Below, piece after piece: positions 18,143 to 25,799 of a stretch of DNA of 64,000 nucleotides. Both the position numbers and the translations under genes were made by a program. The DNA is taken from the NCBI GenBank assembly GCA_031292355.1, contig JARLHI010000042.1, positions 124,001-188,000 on the forward strand, in the 5' to 3' direction. The notes beneath the pieces were generated by a model. The model did not search any database and was not told where the DNA came from. It was given only the letters and a program-made list of their open reading frames with translations. Position 1 is the first letter of the stretch; every line of letters begins with the position of its first letter. This DNA comes from Candidatus Obscuribacterales bacterium. GTDB taxonomy: Bacteria > Cyanobacteriota > Vampirovibrionia > Obscuribacterales > Obscuribacteraceae.

Positions 18143-20109
18143 GAGGTTCGCCCCGACCTGCGCACTATTTGAACAAAGGCATCTTCGAGCGAAGGCGCGA
18201 CGTATGCTGTCCGTTCCACATGCATTCCGTTGTCTTTCAAGTGGCTGAGCACATTTTGTTCTGTGGCAGACTCACTGCCTATTTGCACGTGTATCTTTCG
18301 CGGAAAGACCGAGAGTAGAGACGGATCAATTTTCTCGGACAGTATTGCAAATGCTTTGTGTACATCGTCAATAAACAATTCGAACAAACGCTCATTCGAG
18401 CTACGCAGGCTTTGCGGCGAGCCTTCCGCGACTAGTTTGCCAGAAACCATCATACCGAGGCGGTGGCAGTATTCGGCGTCATCGAGAAAGTGAGTGGTGA
18501 CCAGAACAGCAGTACCATTTGAGGCGAAATTCCGAATTAGTTTCCACATCTGACGTCGAATAAGAGGATCTACTCCAGAAGTCGGTTCGTCCAAAAAGAG
18601 AACGTCAGGACGATGCATAACCGCAGCACCAAAAGCGATGCGCTGCTTGAGTCCTTGCGGTAGCGTTTTCACAAGCAGTCGCGCCGAGTGCTCAAGATTG
18701 CAAACAGAGAGAATCCATTCGATTCTCTCTGCCTGGGTCTGTCCTGTGATCGAGTATGCCGCTGCATAATATTGCAGATTTTCAAGCACTGACAAATCAT
18801 CATATAAAGTGAAGCGCTGACTCATATAGCCTATTTGGCGGCGCGATTCGTTGTTGGCTTCTTTTCGCTGGCGGCCACATAGCAGTGCAGTGCCCGAGGT
18901 TGGATTTAGCAAACCGCAGAGCATTTTGATTGTGGTGGTTTTACCTGCGCCATTAGCACCAAGCAAACCAAAAATTTCCCCATATTTGATAGCGAAACTG
19001 ACATTGTTGACCGCATCAAACTTGCCAAAACGTTTTCCCATCTGTTCAGCAACTATTCCAAACTCTGTAGAAGGCGGCGCTTTCTCTTTTTCGAAAGGCG
19101 GAAAAGACAACGCTTCAGGCTCTTCTAAGCCGCGTGCACGCATCGTGGTTACGAAAACGTTTTCCAGCGTCGCTTCCTCGAAAGCAAACGTTGTTTTGGT
19201 ATCGCGAGTGATGTCAGCGATTTCCCAGCCTAAATCGTCCTGCAAAACTCGAGAAACGCGCTCTTGTGAGTTTGTCAATAAATCGATGCGGTCTCCGTAT
19301 CTATTGACGTCTACTATTTCAGTTTGCAATTTTCCCTGAACCACCCGAATCAGCGCTGCCTGAGCCGACTCCAGATTAGTTGCTCGAATTTGAATGCGGC
19401 TTAAGCCAAGCTCCTCGCGCAGTACGTCCGGTTGTCCTGATTTGACGATGTGCCCTCGATGCATGAGCGCTACTCGATCACACAACTCGGCTTCCGAAAA
19501 ATTCGGCGTGGCGACGAGCGCTGTTACTCCTTCCGCCGTTAGATGAGCAAGGAGGTGCCAAATTTCTCGACGCGAAATAGGATCGAGTCCCGTCGTGGGC
19601 TCGTCGAGCAGCAGAACACGGGGTGAAAAAATCATGATGCAACAGAGTGACAGCTTTTGCTTCATGCCGCCGGACAGTTGCCCTGCCAGACGCGAAGCGA
19701 ACGGTTTCAACTCTGTTAAATCGAGCAAATAATCTCGACGACTGGTAAAGACTTCATTTGCAACTCCGTGCGCTTTGCCGAAATATCTGAGGTTTTCGTC
19801 AACCGACAGATCTGAATACAGTGAAAACTCTTGTGTTAAATAACCGATGGTCCGTCGCTGGTCTCTAGGCGACTGGTCAAAAATTCGCAGTTCGCCGGAT
19901 GTAGCCTTCATGACGCCTGCGAGCAGCCGAAAGAGAGTAGATTTACCGGCACCATCAGAGCCAATGAAGCCAAACAACTCCCCTCTTTTAATGGAAAAGC
20001 TAATGTCATCTATTGCAGAAGATTTGCCGAAGGTTTTTACTGCATGTTCGACAACAATAGCCTCTGTGACGGTGAGCGACTGACCGTCGCGCGTAACTTC
20101 ACTGGACAT
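18139..20109 (-). CDS. Double ABC ATPase (two fused NBDs) of an ABC-2 exporter
   Basis: 656 residues with two nucleotide-binding domains. NBD1 has Walker A GSDGAGKST (50-58), signature LSGGM (145-149) and Walker B LLLDEPTTGLD (166-176), but the H-loop His is lost (TPNFSEAE at 201-208). NBD2 has Walker A GANGAGKTT (384-392), a degenerate signature LPQGLKQR (483-490), Walker B LFLDEPTSGVD and an intact H-loop His540. The composite site of NBD2 Walker A/His with the NBD1 signature is therefore canonical and the other degenerate, as in asymmetric ABC exporters. The order matches the ATPase half of YhiH/RbbA-type systems. It overlaps the adaptor gene upstream by 11 bases and the permease downstream by 4. 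Confidence 0.94.
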   Translation of the reverse strand: MSSEVTRDGQSLTVTEAIVVEHAVKTFGKSSAIDDISFSIKRGELFGFIGSDGAGKSTLFRLLAGVMKATSGELRIFDQSPRDQRRTIGYLTQEFSLYSDLSVDENLRYFGKAHGVANEVFTSRRDYLLDLTELKPFASRLAGQLSGGMKQKLSLCCIMIFSPRVLLLDEPTTGLDPISRREIWHLLAHLTAEGVTALVATPNFSEAELCDRVALMHRGHIVKSGQPDVLREELGLSRIQIRATNLESAQAALIRVVQGKLQTEIVDVNRYGDRIDLLTNSQERVSRVLQDDLGWEIADITRDTKTTFAFEEATLENVFVTTMRARGLEEPEALSFPPFEKEKAPPSTEFGIVAEQMGKRFGKFDAVNNVSFAIKYGEIFGLLGANGAGKTTTIKMLCGLLNPTSGTALLCGRQRKEANNESRRQIGYMSQRFTLYDDLSVLENLQYYAAAYSITGQTQAERIEWILSVCNLEHSARLLVKTLPQGLKQRIAFGAAVMHRPDVLFLDEPTSGVDPLIRRQMWKLIRNFASNGTAVLVTTHFLDDAEYCHRLGMMVSGKLVAEGSPQSLRSSNERLFELFIDDVHKAFAILSEKIDPSLLSVFPRKIHVQIGSESATEQNVLSHLKDNGMHVERTAYVAPSLEDAFVQIVRRSGRTS

Positions 20110-21592
20110 TTTTGCTCGCTGGTAAAATCGTCGCTTGTCCGCTCATACCGGGCTTTGCTAAACCATCGCTAGTGTCTAGAGATAGTTTGATCCCGTATTG
20201 CCGCTCTAGAAGGTCCTGTTCGCTGTATACGTTCTGCGGGCTGAAAGCTGCTTGAGTGTCGATTTCAGTGATCGTGGAAGGAATAGCCTTCCAATCTGCT
20301 CCTGCAATGCGAATCTCAGCTTTCTGCCCAACCTTGATTCGAACCAACTCCCTGGCCGGCACAAATGCGCGCAGATAAGCAGCCTTCATATCCGCCACCT
20401 TCAGCAATACAGGTCCCGGCGCCACTATTTCTCCTGGCTGGACCGCAAGACTGACACAAACTCCGTCGACAGGACTCTTAATGGAACACGCCTCGATTTT
20501 GTAATTAATTTCTTCCCGTAGTGCTTCGGCTTTCGTTTGCTCTGCATCGATTAAAGCCAGTCGAGCCCTCAATTGATCTTTGCTAAGTTTGGCCATTAGA
20601 GACTGCTTGTCCGCCTGGGCAGATTCAAGCTCGTGCATAGTCTTTTCCATAAAGTCGGGATTGTCGAACTTCGACAAACGAGCGGTCAGCTCAACTTGTT
20701 TTGTCTTGAGCAAGTCTTCAGTTTTTTGCCTTTCTTGTTGAAACTGAGCCGAGATCATGGCGCGGGCCTGTTCCAAACTCTGAAGCGATTCCCTTTGCAG
20801 CTCAAAGCCCTCATTCAGTGCCATTTGATTCATTTTCGCGGTTTCAGCAATAGACTGCTTCTGCAGATTATGCAGTGCTTCCAATTCATTTTCTTTAGCG
20901 TCGAAAAGTGTGTCGACTGAAGAGTCTTTCCCTTTTCCCATCAAATTAAGCGGAAACGCGTTGTATTTCGCGAGGACCTTTTTCTCTGCTTGGCGCGCCT
21001 CTGACAATATCTGTTTTTGCTGGGCAAACCCTGAGTCTGCTTCCGCTTCTGCTTGTTTCGACAATTGTTCCAACCGATGTCGCTGCTCTGTTTGCCTGCG
21101 AGCAAGCTCATTTAGTTGCTTTATTGTGAAGTCAAATTTGTTGGAACCACTGCTGGCTATTTCCGGTGCGTTCTTTTCAGAGCTAACACTAGCATGTGTT
21201 TTAGTCGCCACTGACCGGCCCAAGTTGCCGTAGTCTTTTGCTTTTTTCAGCGAGTCCTTCATAGTTGCGAGCAATCTTTCTGTCTCAGCCTTTTCGCGCG
21301 CGCCCTTCTCGCTCAGCTTATCCAACCACACGAGCTGCTTACGAAAGGCGCTATCATCAAGCAATATCAACTGTTGTCCTGTCTTAACTGTGGCTCCTTC
21401 GCGGACGAATACCCGTAGCACCTTGCCAGGAATGATCGCTCCAATGCGAAATTCATCGGTCTCGACTCTTCCTGCAATTGAAAGCGGTTCGCCTCCCGAA
21501 CTACTGTTAGTAAGAGAACATGATGAAAGAATTGCACATACTCCGCATACGGCAATAGCGCGAGTGAGTCTGTGCATCATCACCATCATCAT
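20099..21592 (-). CDS. HlyD-family membrane-fusion lipoprotein
   Basis: 497-residue periplasmic adaptor linking the ABC exporter to an outer-membrane exit or acceptor. It has a lipoprotein signal peptide with lipobox LSSC (Cys25). A biotinyl-lipoyl half (GAIIPGKVLRVFVREGATVKTGQQL), a very long Glu/Lys/Gln-rich coiled coil (about residues 85-350) and the returning lipoyl half (KSPVDGVCVSLAVQPGEIVAPG) follow, then a beta-barrel region. The coiled coil is about 260 residues, long for an HlyD protein. The start is ambiguous: five in-frame ATG/GTG codons lie in the first six (MMMVMM), and the YceI stop overlaps the first as TAATG. No TolC gene is in this operon. Confidence 0.9.
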   Translation of the reverse strand: MMMVMMHRLTRAIAVCGVCAILSSCSLTNSSSGGEPLSIAGRVETDEFRIGAIIPGKVLRVFVREGATVKTGQQLILLDDSAFRKQLVWLDKLSEKGAREKAETERLLATMKDSLKKAKDYGNLGRSVATKTHASVSSEKNAPEIASSGSNKFDFTIKQLNELARRQTEQRHRLEQLSKQAEAEADSGFAQQKQILSEARQAEKKVLAKYNAFPLNLMGKGKDSSVDTLFDAKENELEALHNLQKQSIAETAKMNQMALNEGFELQRESLQSLEQARAMISAQFQQERQKTEDLLKTKQVELTARLSKFDNPDFMEKTMHELESAQADKQSLMAKLSKDQLRARLALIDAEQTKAEALREEINYKIEACSIKSPVDGVCVSLAVQPGEIVAPGPVLLKVADMKAAYLRAFVPARELVRIKVGQKAEIRIAGADWKAIPSTITEIDTQAAFSPQNVYSEQDLLERQYGIKLSLDTSDGLAKPGMSGQATILPASKNVQ

Positions 21593-22251
21593 TAGCCTAG
21601 TTTCTCCACCAGGCTAATCTTCAGTTCCACTTTGACTTGATCACCCACTATGTGTCCGCCTTTGTCTATCGACTTATCTACGTAGACGCCGAAACTCTTA
21701 CGATCGATTACAGTTGCGGCTCTGGCTAGCATGTGTTTTTTGCCCGCTGAATCCACGCGTACTGCTGCAATGGGTGAAGCAACAAGCGTTACTGGTTTGA
21801 TCACTCCATGTAATTCCAGATCTCCAACTACGTCGAAACTACCGTCAGCATGTGGATTGATTTTCCTCGACACAAACTTAATCGACGGATATGCACGCAC
21901 ATCCAGCACGTCGTCATTTCTTAGATGGTTATCTCGCATATTGTTTTTGGTATCTATGCTGTCGCTCGCGATGATCGCGCTTACACTTGCGTTGGTAAGA
22001 TTGACGCCGTCGTAATCCAAAGTGCCACTAAATTTGGTGAACCTCCCCTCCACCCTACTAAACGTCAGGTGCTGTAAGCTGAAACGGATCGATGACTCTT
22101 GTGGCTCGACCGTCCACTGCTCGGCTTTTGCATAGGTACTCGGCGAAAACAGGGTTAAAACGATCATTGGCGAGACGAAAGTGCAAAGCAGCCTCAATGG
22201 CTTCGTCGATGGTTTAAATGGATTGCCCAGGCAGAGAAATAGATTTCGCAT
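21592..22251 (-). CDS. YceI-family periplasmic lipid-binding protein
   Basis: 219 residues. There is a signal peptide (hydrophobic LLCTFVSPMIVLTLF, cleavage after TYAKA near residue 42), then one YceI beta-barrel: WTVEPQESSIRFSLQHLTFSRVEG, GRFTKFSGTLDYDG, the MRDNHLRNDDVLDVRAYPSIKF signature and GDLELHGVIKPVTL. Length of the mature part (about 175) is normal. Solved YceI proteins bind polyisoprenoid or quinone-like amphiphiles in the barrel. Located between a polyketide synthase/flavoprotein pair and an exporter, it is a good candidate for a periplasmic carrier of the product (inference). Its stop codon overlaps the adaptor start by one base. Confidence 0.93.
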   Translation of the reverse strand: MRNLFLCLGNPFKPSTKPLRLLCTFVSPMIVLTLFSPSTYAKAEQWTVEPQESSIRFSLQHLTFSRVEGRFTKFSGTLDYDGVNLTNASVSAIIASDSIDTKNNMRDNHLRNDDVLDVRAYPSIKFVSRKINPHADGSFDVVGDLELHGVIKPVTLVASPIAAVRVDSAGKKHMLARAATVIDRKSFGVYVDKSIDKGGHIVGDQVKVELKISLVEKLG

Positions 22252-22291
22252 AGTTTTTCAAAGCTCATATCATGGACATTCAAAGATCCGC

Positions 22292-23443
22292 TCAAATTGC
22301 AGGTATTTCATTGGGACTACCGACCGATGATAACAAGAAACTCCAGGCGAACTTTGGCACTTCTGTCGCCAGTGTTAGAGGCAGAGATTTATGTCCTACA
22401 TGCGAGGCCAACAACTTGCCAAACGTTTCCGGTGTTCGAGATAGTGCATCCAGTGCTTTTTCTTGCAAATTGGGATAGCGGTCTAGTAAGAGCATGAGAT
22501 TAGCCATTCTCGTTGGCAACAGTGCTAGTTCCTTTTGCTTTCGGCAGTAACTCGAGATGTCACCACATTCGATGGCATCCGCCAAGGCAATCGACTGGCG
22601 AAACGACAGGGCAAGCCCCTCACCGGTTATGGCATCAACTGATCCCGCAGCATCACCGACCAGCGCAATACGCCCTTTGGCTACGATTTTAAGCTGTCTG
22701 GTGGCAGTAGCCGCACCTTTGAGATTATCGATTGGAACGGCCTTTGCCAGCCGCTCTATAAGTAGCGGGAACTGAGACATTGCCTGATCAAACCTTACGT
22801 CAAGGCTCCGACTCAGAAAAATAACGCAGATCTCTGTGGCACCAACTGGCGTTATGTACATTTGCCCACAATCAGCCCAATAAATCTCCATCCGCTCTGT
22901 CCACAGATTGACGCGATAGTGACGTCGTGCGCCATACCTATAGCAAACCTTTTCTTCAGCATCGAAGCTCGCCCACTTTCGCACGGCCGAATTGAGACCG
23001 TCGGCACCGATCAGCCATTCGTAGTCGATCGGTTCGTTGTTGATCACAACTTTTTCATTCTCAAGTAATTTAATACGAGAATTCCACATCAAATTGACGC
23101 CGACTTTTTCCGCTTGCGAAATTAACTTGTCGTGCAAAAGTGTTCTTCGCACGCCGACTCCACTGCCATGCGGGAAGCTGGCTTCTACTGAAAGCTTTCC
23201 TCGGTTGAATTTGATTCCAGTAAAAACGCCGTTACCTTGCTCGGTAATAGATACTCCCAACCGAGCAAGTGCAAGCCGAGAATCGGGCATCAGTCCTTCA
23301 CCACACGCCTTGTCTACAGGCGGTTTGGCATGATCAACGACAGTGCAGCGAGCGCCCTTTTGTGTCAAAGCAAGCGCGGCAGCGAGGCCTGCGGGACCGC
23401 CGCCAACGATAATTATCTCTGAATTGCGCTTGTTCGACATCAT
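22292..23443 (-). CDS. FAD-dependent oxidoreductase, geranylgeranyl-reductase/hydroxylase type
   Basis: About 383 residues. The N-terminal dinucleotide fold is IIIVGGGPAGLAAALAL, followed by VVDHAKPPVDKACGEGLMPDS (the CGEG motif of the GGR/monooxygenase superfamily), the GADGLNSAVRKW motif, and the second FAD motif RIALVGDAAGSVDAITGEGL. The C-terminal part is shorter than in PHBH enzymes. Flavoproteins of this class next to type III polyketide synthases (e.g. SrsC beside SrsA in Streptomyces) hydroxylate alkylresorcinol-type products to quinones; that role is inferred here from position. The frame runs upstream to 23524, but starts at 23440/23443 (adjacent ATG codons) lie just after the PKS stop and before the Rossmann motif, so I use 23443. 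Confidence 0.88.
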   Translation of the reverse strand: MMSNKRNSEIIIVGGGPAGLAAALALTQKGARCTVVDHAKPPVDKACGEGLMPDSRLALARLGVSITEQGNGVFTGIKFNRGKLSVEASFPHGSGVGVRRTLLHDKLISQAEKVGVNLMWNSRIKLLENEKVVINNEPIDYEWLIGADGLNSAVRKWASFDAEEKVCYRYGARRHYRVNLWTERMEIYWADCGQMYITPVGATEICVIFLSRSLDVRFDQAMSQFPLLIERLAKAVPIDNLKGAATATRQLKIVAKGRIALVGDAAGSVDAITGEGLALSFRQSIALADAIECGDISSYCRKQKELALLPTRMANLMLLLDRYPNLQEKALDALSRTPETFGKLLASHVGHKSLPLTLATEVPKFAWSFLLSSVGSPNEIPAI

Positions 23444-23465
23444 CAGACAACCATTCGCTAGATAA

Positions 23466-24518
23466 CTACCACTGAAGCAAAACCAATTCAGTACAGAAGC
23501 CGGGTCCCATTGCCGACAAAACACTCCACGTTCCTGGAGCGGGTTGCGATTTGCGCATAATTTTGTCTAGCACGGCCAATACTGAAGCGGACGAGATGTT
23601 GCCGATCTCGTCAAGGCATTCGCGCGAATTAGCCAGGGCATCAGGAGGTAGTTCCAATGCTGCGTCTATAGCGTCGAGAACTTTAGGACCGCCGGTGTGC
23701 ATAATCCAAAGACCAATATCGCTACGCGATAAGCCGTGCTTGCCGAGGAATGAGTCGACGTCCTGTCGCAAATTTTCATTTACCACTTTGGGAACATCCG
23801 CAGACAACACTACACGGAAACCGTCAGCTGAAACTTGCCAGCCCATTACGTTTTCGGTATCGCGGTAGAAAACTGATTCGCTTGCCACCACTTTCGGTCC
23901 TTTACGTTCACCATTATTTGCACCAGATAGAACGACGGCTGCTGCCCCATCCCCGAATAAGGCCGACGACACTACATGAGCAGCGCTGAGATCGGCTCGT
24001 TGCCACGTTAATGAGCAAAGCTCTACGCACAAAACGAGCGCCATCTGATCTGGATAAGCCTTGAGATAATCGGCTGCTCTGGCGATGCCTGCGGCACCCC
24101 CTACGCATCCCAGTCCAAAAATAGGGACTCTCTTTACGTTAGGCGAGAAAGCGATGCGATTCATCAAACGAGCGTCAATAGAAGGATTTGATATACCAGT
24201 GATGGAAACGAAAAATATTGCGCCAATCCTATCGGCAGAAATCTGTTCACGGTCGAGTGCTTCCTGAACAGCCTTTTGCCCCAGATTGACCGCTTGTTCA
24301 ATGAAGACATCGTTTGATTCTCCCCAGTTTTTTACTTTGGGGAATTCAGTCAAGGGAAGAACGAGATGACGCCCGCTCACACCAGCATTGCGATGAAATC
24401 TTTCCAGGACGCCGCGATTGTTTAACTGGTTTTCCCAATAATCTCCAAGTGCAAGCGTAATATCTCCCTGATGGTAATAGTGTTCGGGAAAGGCCGTTGC
24501 AGTGCTGATAATTTTCAT
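23466..24518 (-). CDS. Type III polyketide synthase (chalcone/stilbene synthase family)
   Basis: About 350 residues from ATG 24518 (MKIISTATAFPEHYY); a start at 24671 would add 51 unrelated-looking residues. The thiolase-fold catalytic triad is complete: Cys138 in PIFGLGCVGGAAGI, His274 in WIMHTGGPKVLDA and Asn307 in IGNISSASV. The GxGPG-like C-terminal loop reads SAMGPGFCTE. The enzyme condenses a starter acyl-CoA with malonyl-CoA units, typically to alkylpyrones, alkylresorcinols or phloroglucinols. The family resembles bacterial ArsB/SrsA/PKS11-type enzymes more than plant chalcone synthases. It is first in an operon with a flavoprotein, YceI and an exporter. Starter unit and ring type cannot be read from sequence. 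Confidence 0.95.
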   Translation of the reverse strand: MKIISTATAFPEHYYHQGDITLALGDYWENQLNNRGVLERFHRNAGVSGRHLVLPLTEFPKVKNWGESNDVFIEQAVNLGQKAVQEALDREQISADRIGAIFFVSITGISNPSIDARLMNRIAFSPNVKRVPIFGLGCVGGAAGIARAADYLKAYPDQMALVLCVELCSLTWQRADLSAAHVVSSALFGDGAAAVVLSGANNGERKGPKVVASESVFYRDTENVMGWQVSADGFRVVLSADVPKVVNENLRQDVDSFLGKHGLSRSDIGLWIMHTGGPKVLDAIDAALELPPDALANSRECLDEIGNISSASVLAVLDKIMRKSQPAPGTWSVLSAMGPGFCTELVLLQW

Positions 24519-25171
24519 GATTGGTGCCAATGTTTCCTTGTCGTTCCCCTCTGCTCCATCTTCGTCAATGCGATCAGATTCAGCAATGGTCAGAATCCTG
24601 TTATACCGCTTATACCGCAGTTCGATCACGAGCAGAATAGAAGATTCGTGACAAATTGCAATTGGGATCACGAGGCATTATAGGTGACAAACAAATTTTT
24701 CAAGGAATAATTTTCCTAATCTGCACAGACACCGCGGCCACAAAGCTCGTCATAGGCAGCTATTTCCTTGTTGAGCCAGTCGCTCACGTGCAATAATTTT
24801 CGCAATGTTCCAAGAGAGAGTCAGCCATTGATTGAGTTAATTGAGACACCTTCGCAATAACTAAACGCTCCATTTGGATACCAAAATGCATACTTGATCT
24901 GTTTCCAACAAGCGGAGGTTCCGCAAAATGGCTGGGCATAAGCTCTATCACTTTACTCTGTGAGCATGCGTTCCCCACGCACCAGCCCGATTTCATCTCT
25001 CAAAACTGATGCACAAAAGCAGAAGTAAACTCTACATAATCCTCACAGCGCCAAGCATTAGCACTATATTTAGTGCCACATCGCATAGCATATGCGCTCG
25101 CGTTGGCCTTGCCCCTCCCCCTATAGAATCCCGATCCGTCGAAATCGTCCGAGACTTCTGAGATTGAAAAA

Positions 25172-25185
25172 AACTAGTACTAGTT
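25172..25185. promoter_or_regulatory. 14-bp perfect palindrome, candidate operator
   Basis: AACTAGTACTAGTT at 25172-25185 is its own reverse complement. It lies about 30 bases upstream of the -35 box of the metal-efflux promoter and could be an activator or repressor site; no cognate regulator gene is nearby. Confidence 0.4.
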
Positions 25186-25214
25186 CTCGTTGACCTCCGT
25201 AATGCCGACTCGTC

Positions 25215-25252
25215 TTGCAATCACCCCGAAAGTTTTGCTATGCTAAAACTTT
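25215..25252 (+). promoter_or_regulatory. Promoter with overlapping inverted repeat, metal-efflux operon
   Basis: TTGCAA (25215-25220), an 18-base spacer, then an extended -10 TGC-TATGCT (25236-25244). An 8+8 inverted repeat AAAGTTTT (25229-25236) and AAAACTTT (25245-25252) flanks the -10 with eight bases between the arms. A repressor bound there would block RNA polymerase. The first gene starts at GTG 25274. Confidence 0.55.
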
Positions 25253-25273
25253 ATCGACAGAGGTTGGTTCAGG

Positions 25274-25645
25274 GTGTCAGGAATCGTTAGACTCATGGTT
25301 ACGGTTGTTCTGTTCACGATATTGTGGACAGGCACCTTCCTGCACGATCAGTTCGCTCCAGTTGACCAAGCCAATAGACAAAGTGCTGCCGAAACTACAC
25401 TCAGTTTCGACAGACAAGACAAATGTCCCTGTGTTTCGCACCTACATAGTCCACTGCTGGCGCCGACTGCGAAAAACAGTTGCGAGCATTTCCTGGCACA
25501 CCTTATGCCCGTCTTTACGGCTTTTCTTTTGCACTGGAACAACAGTTATGATGAACAAACTATTGTCTGGGTTAGTTTAATATCCGATGGTGGCAGGGCT
25601 CCGAAGGAACCTGTTTATATCGTTTATCGATCACTGCTCATTTAA
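25274..25645 (+). CDS. Small secreted protein leading the metal-efflux operon
   Basis: 123 residues. A hydrophobic N-terminal segment (LMVTVVLFTILWTGTFL, residues 7-23) looks like a signal peptide or anchor, and the rest is hydrophilic. It contains a CPCxxHxH cluster (KCPCVSHLHS) and further His/Cys residues (SCEHFLAHLMP), plausible metal ligands. I do not recognise the family. Small periplasmic proteins of similar size often head czc/cus-type operons (CzcI-like) and sense or buffer metal. It starts at GTG 25274, about 22 bases after the promoter's inverted repeat; the adaptor gene follows 154 bases later. The overlapping frame at 25215-25580 lacks such features. Confidence 0.6.
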   Translation: MSGIVRLMVTVVLFTILWTGTFLHDQFAPVDQANRQSAAETTLSFDRQDKCPCVSHLHSPLLAPTAKNSCEHFLAHLMPVFTAFLLHWNNSYDEQTIVWVSLISDGGRAPKEPVYIVYRSLLI

Positions 25646-25799
25646 ATTTTCTTCGTGATCGCCGCCACGTATCCAGCATGATCTTGCAGCTGGCGGCCTC
25701 ATTTCATACTCCGGTTGATTAATACGGAGTTAGGCATTTCATCCACTTAAGAAAGAACATTGTCAGCTAGCCGTTACGGCTTAGCAGTGGGGTTACCGT

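Larger units (their letters stand above)
24672..25273 (-). other. Long intergenic region upstream of the PKS operon and the metal-efflux operon
   Basis: About 600 bases with no convincing gene. Short frames here (for example 24784-24996 minus) have no recognisable protein features. The PKS operon promoter should lie near 24520-24720, but I cannot assign boxes. The right end holds a 14-bp perfect palindrome and the promoter of the metal-efflux operon, listed separately. Confidence 0.5.

Noticed and set aside
24784..24996. Minus-strand 70-codon frame upstream of the PKS gene
   Set aside because: No ribosome binding site or protein-like pattern; it lies in a region better explained as intergenic.
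25215..25580. Plus-strand frame overlapping the small secreted protein at 25274
   Set aside because: It would start at the -35 box, lacks a signal segment and conflicts with the better frame.
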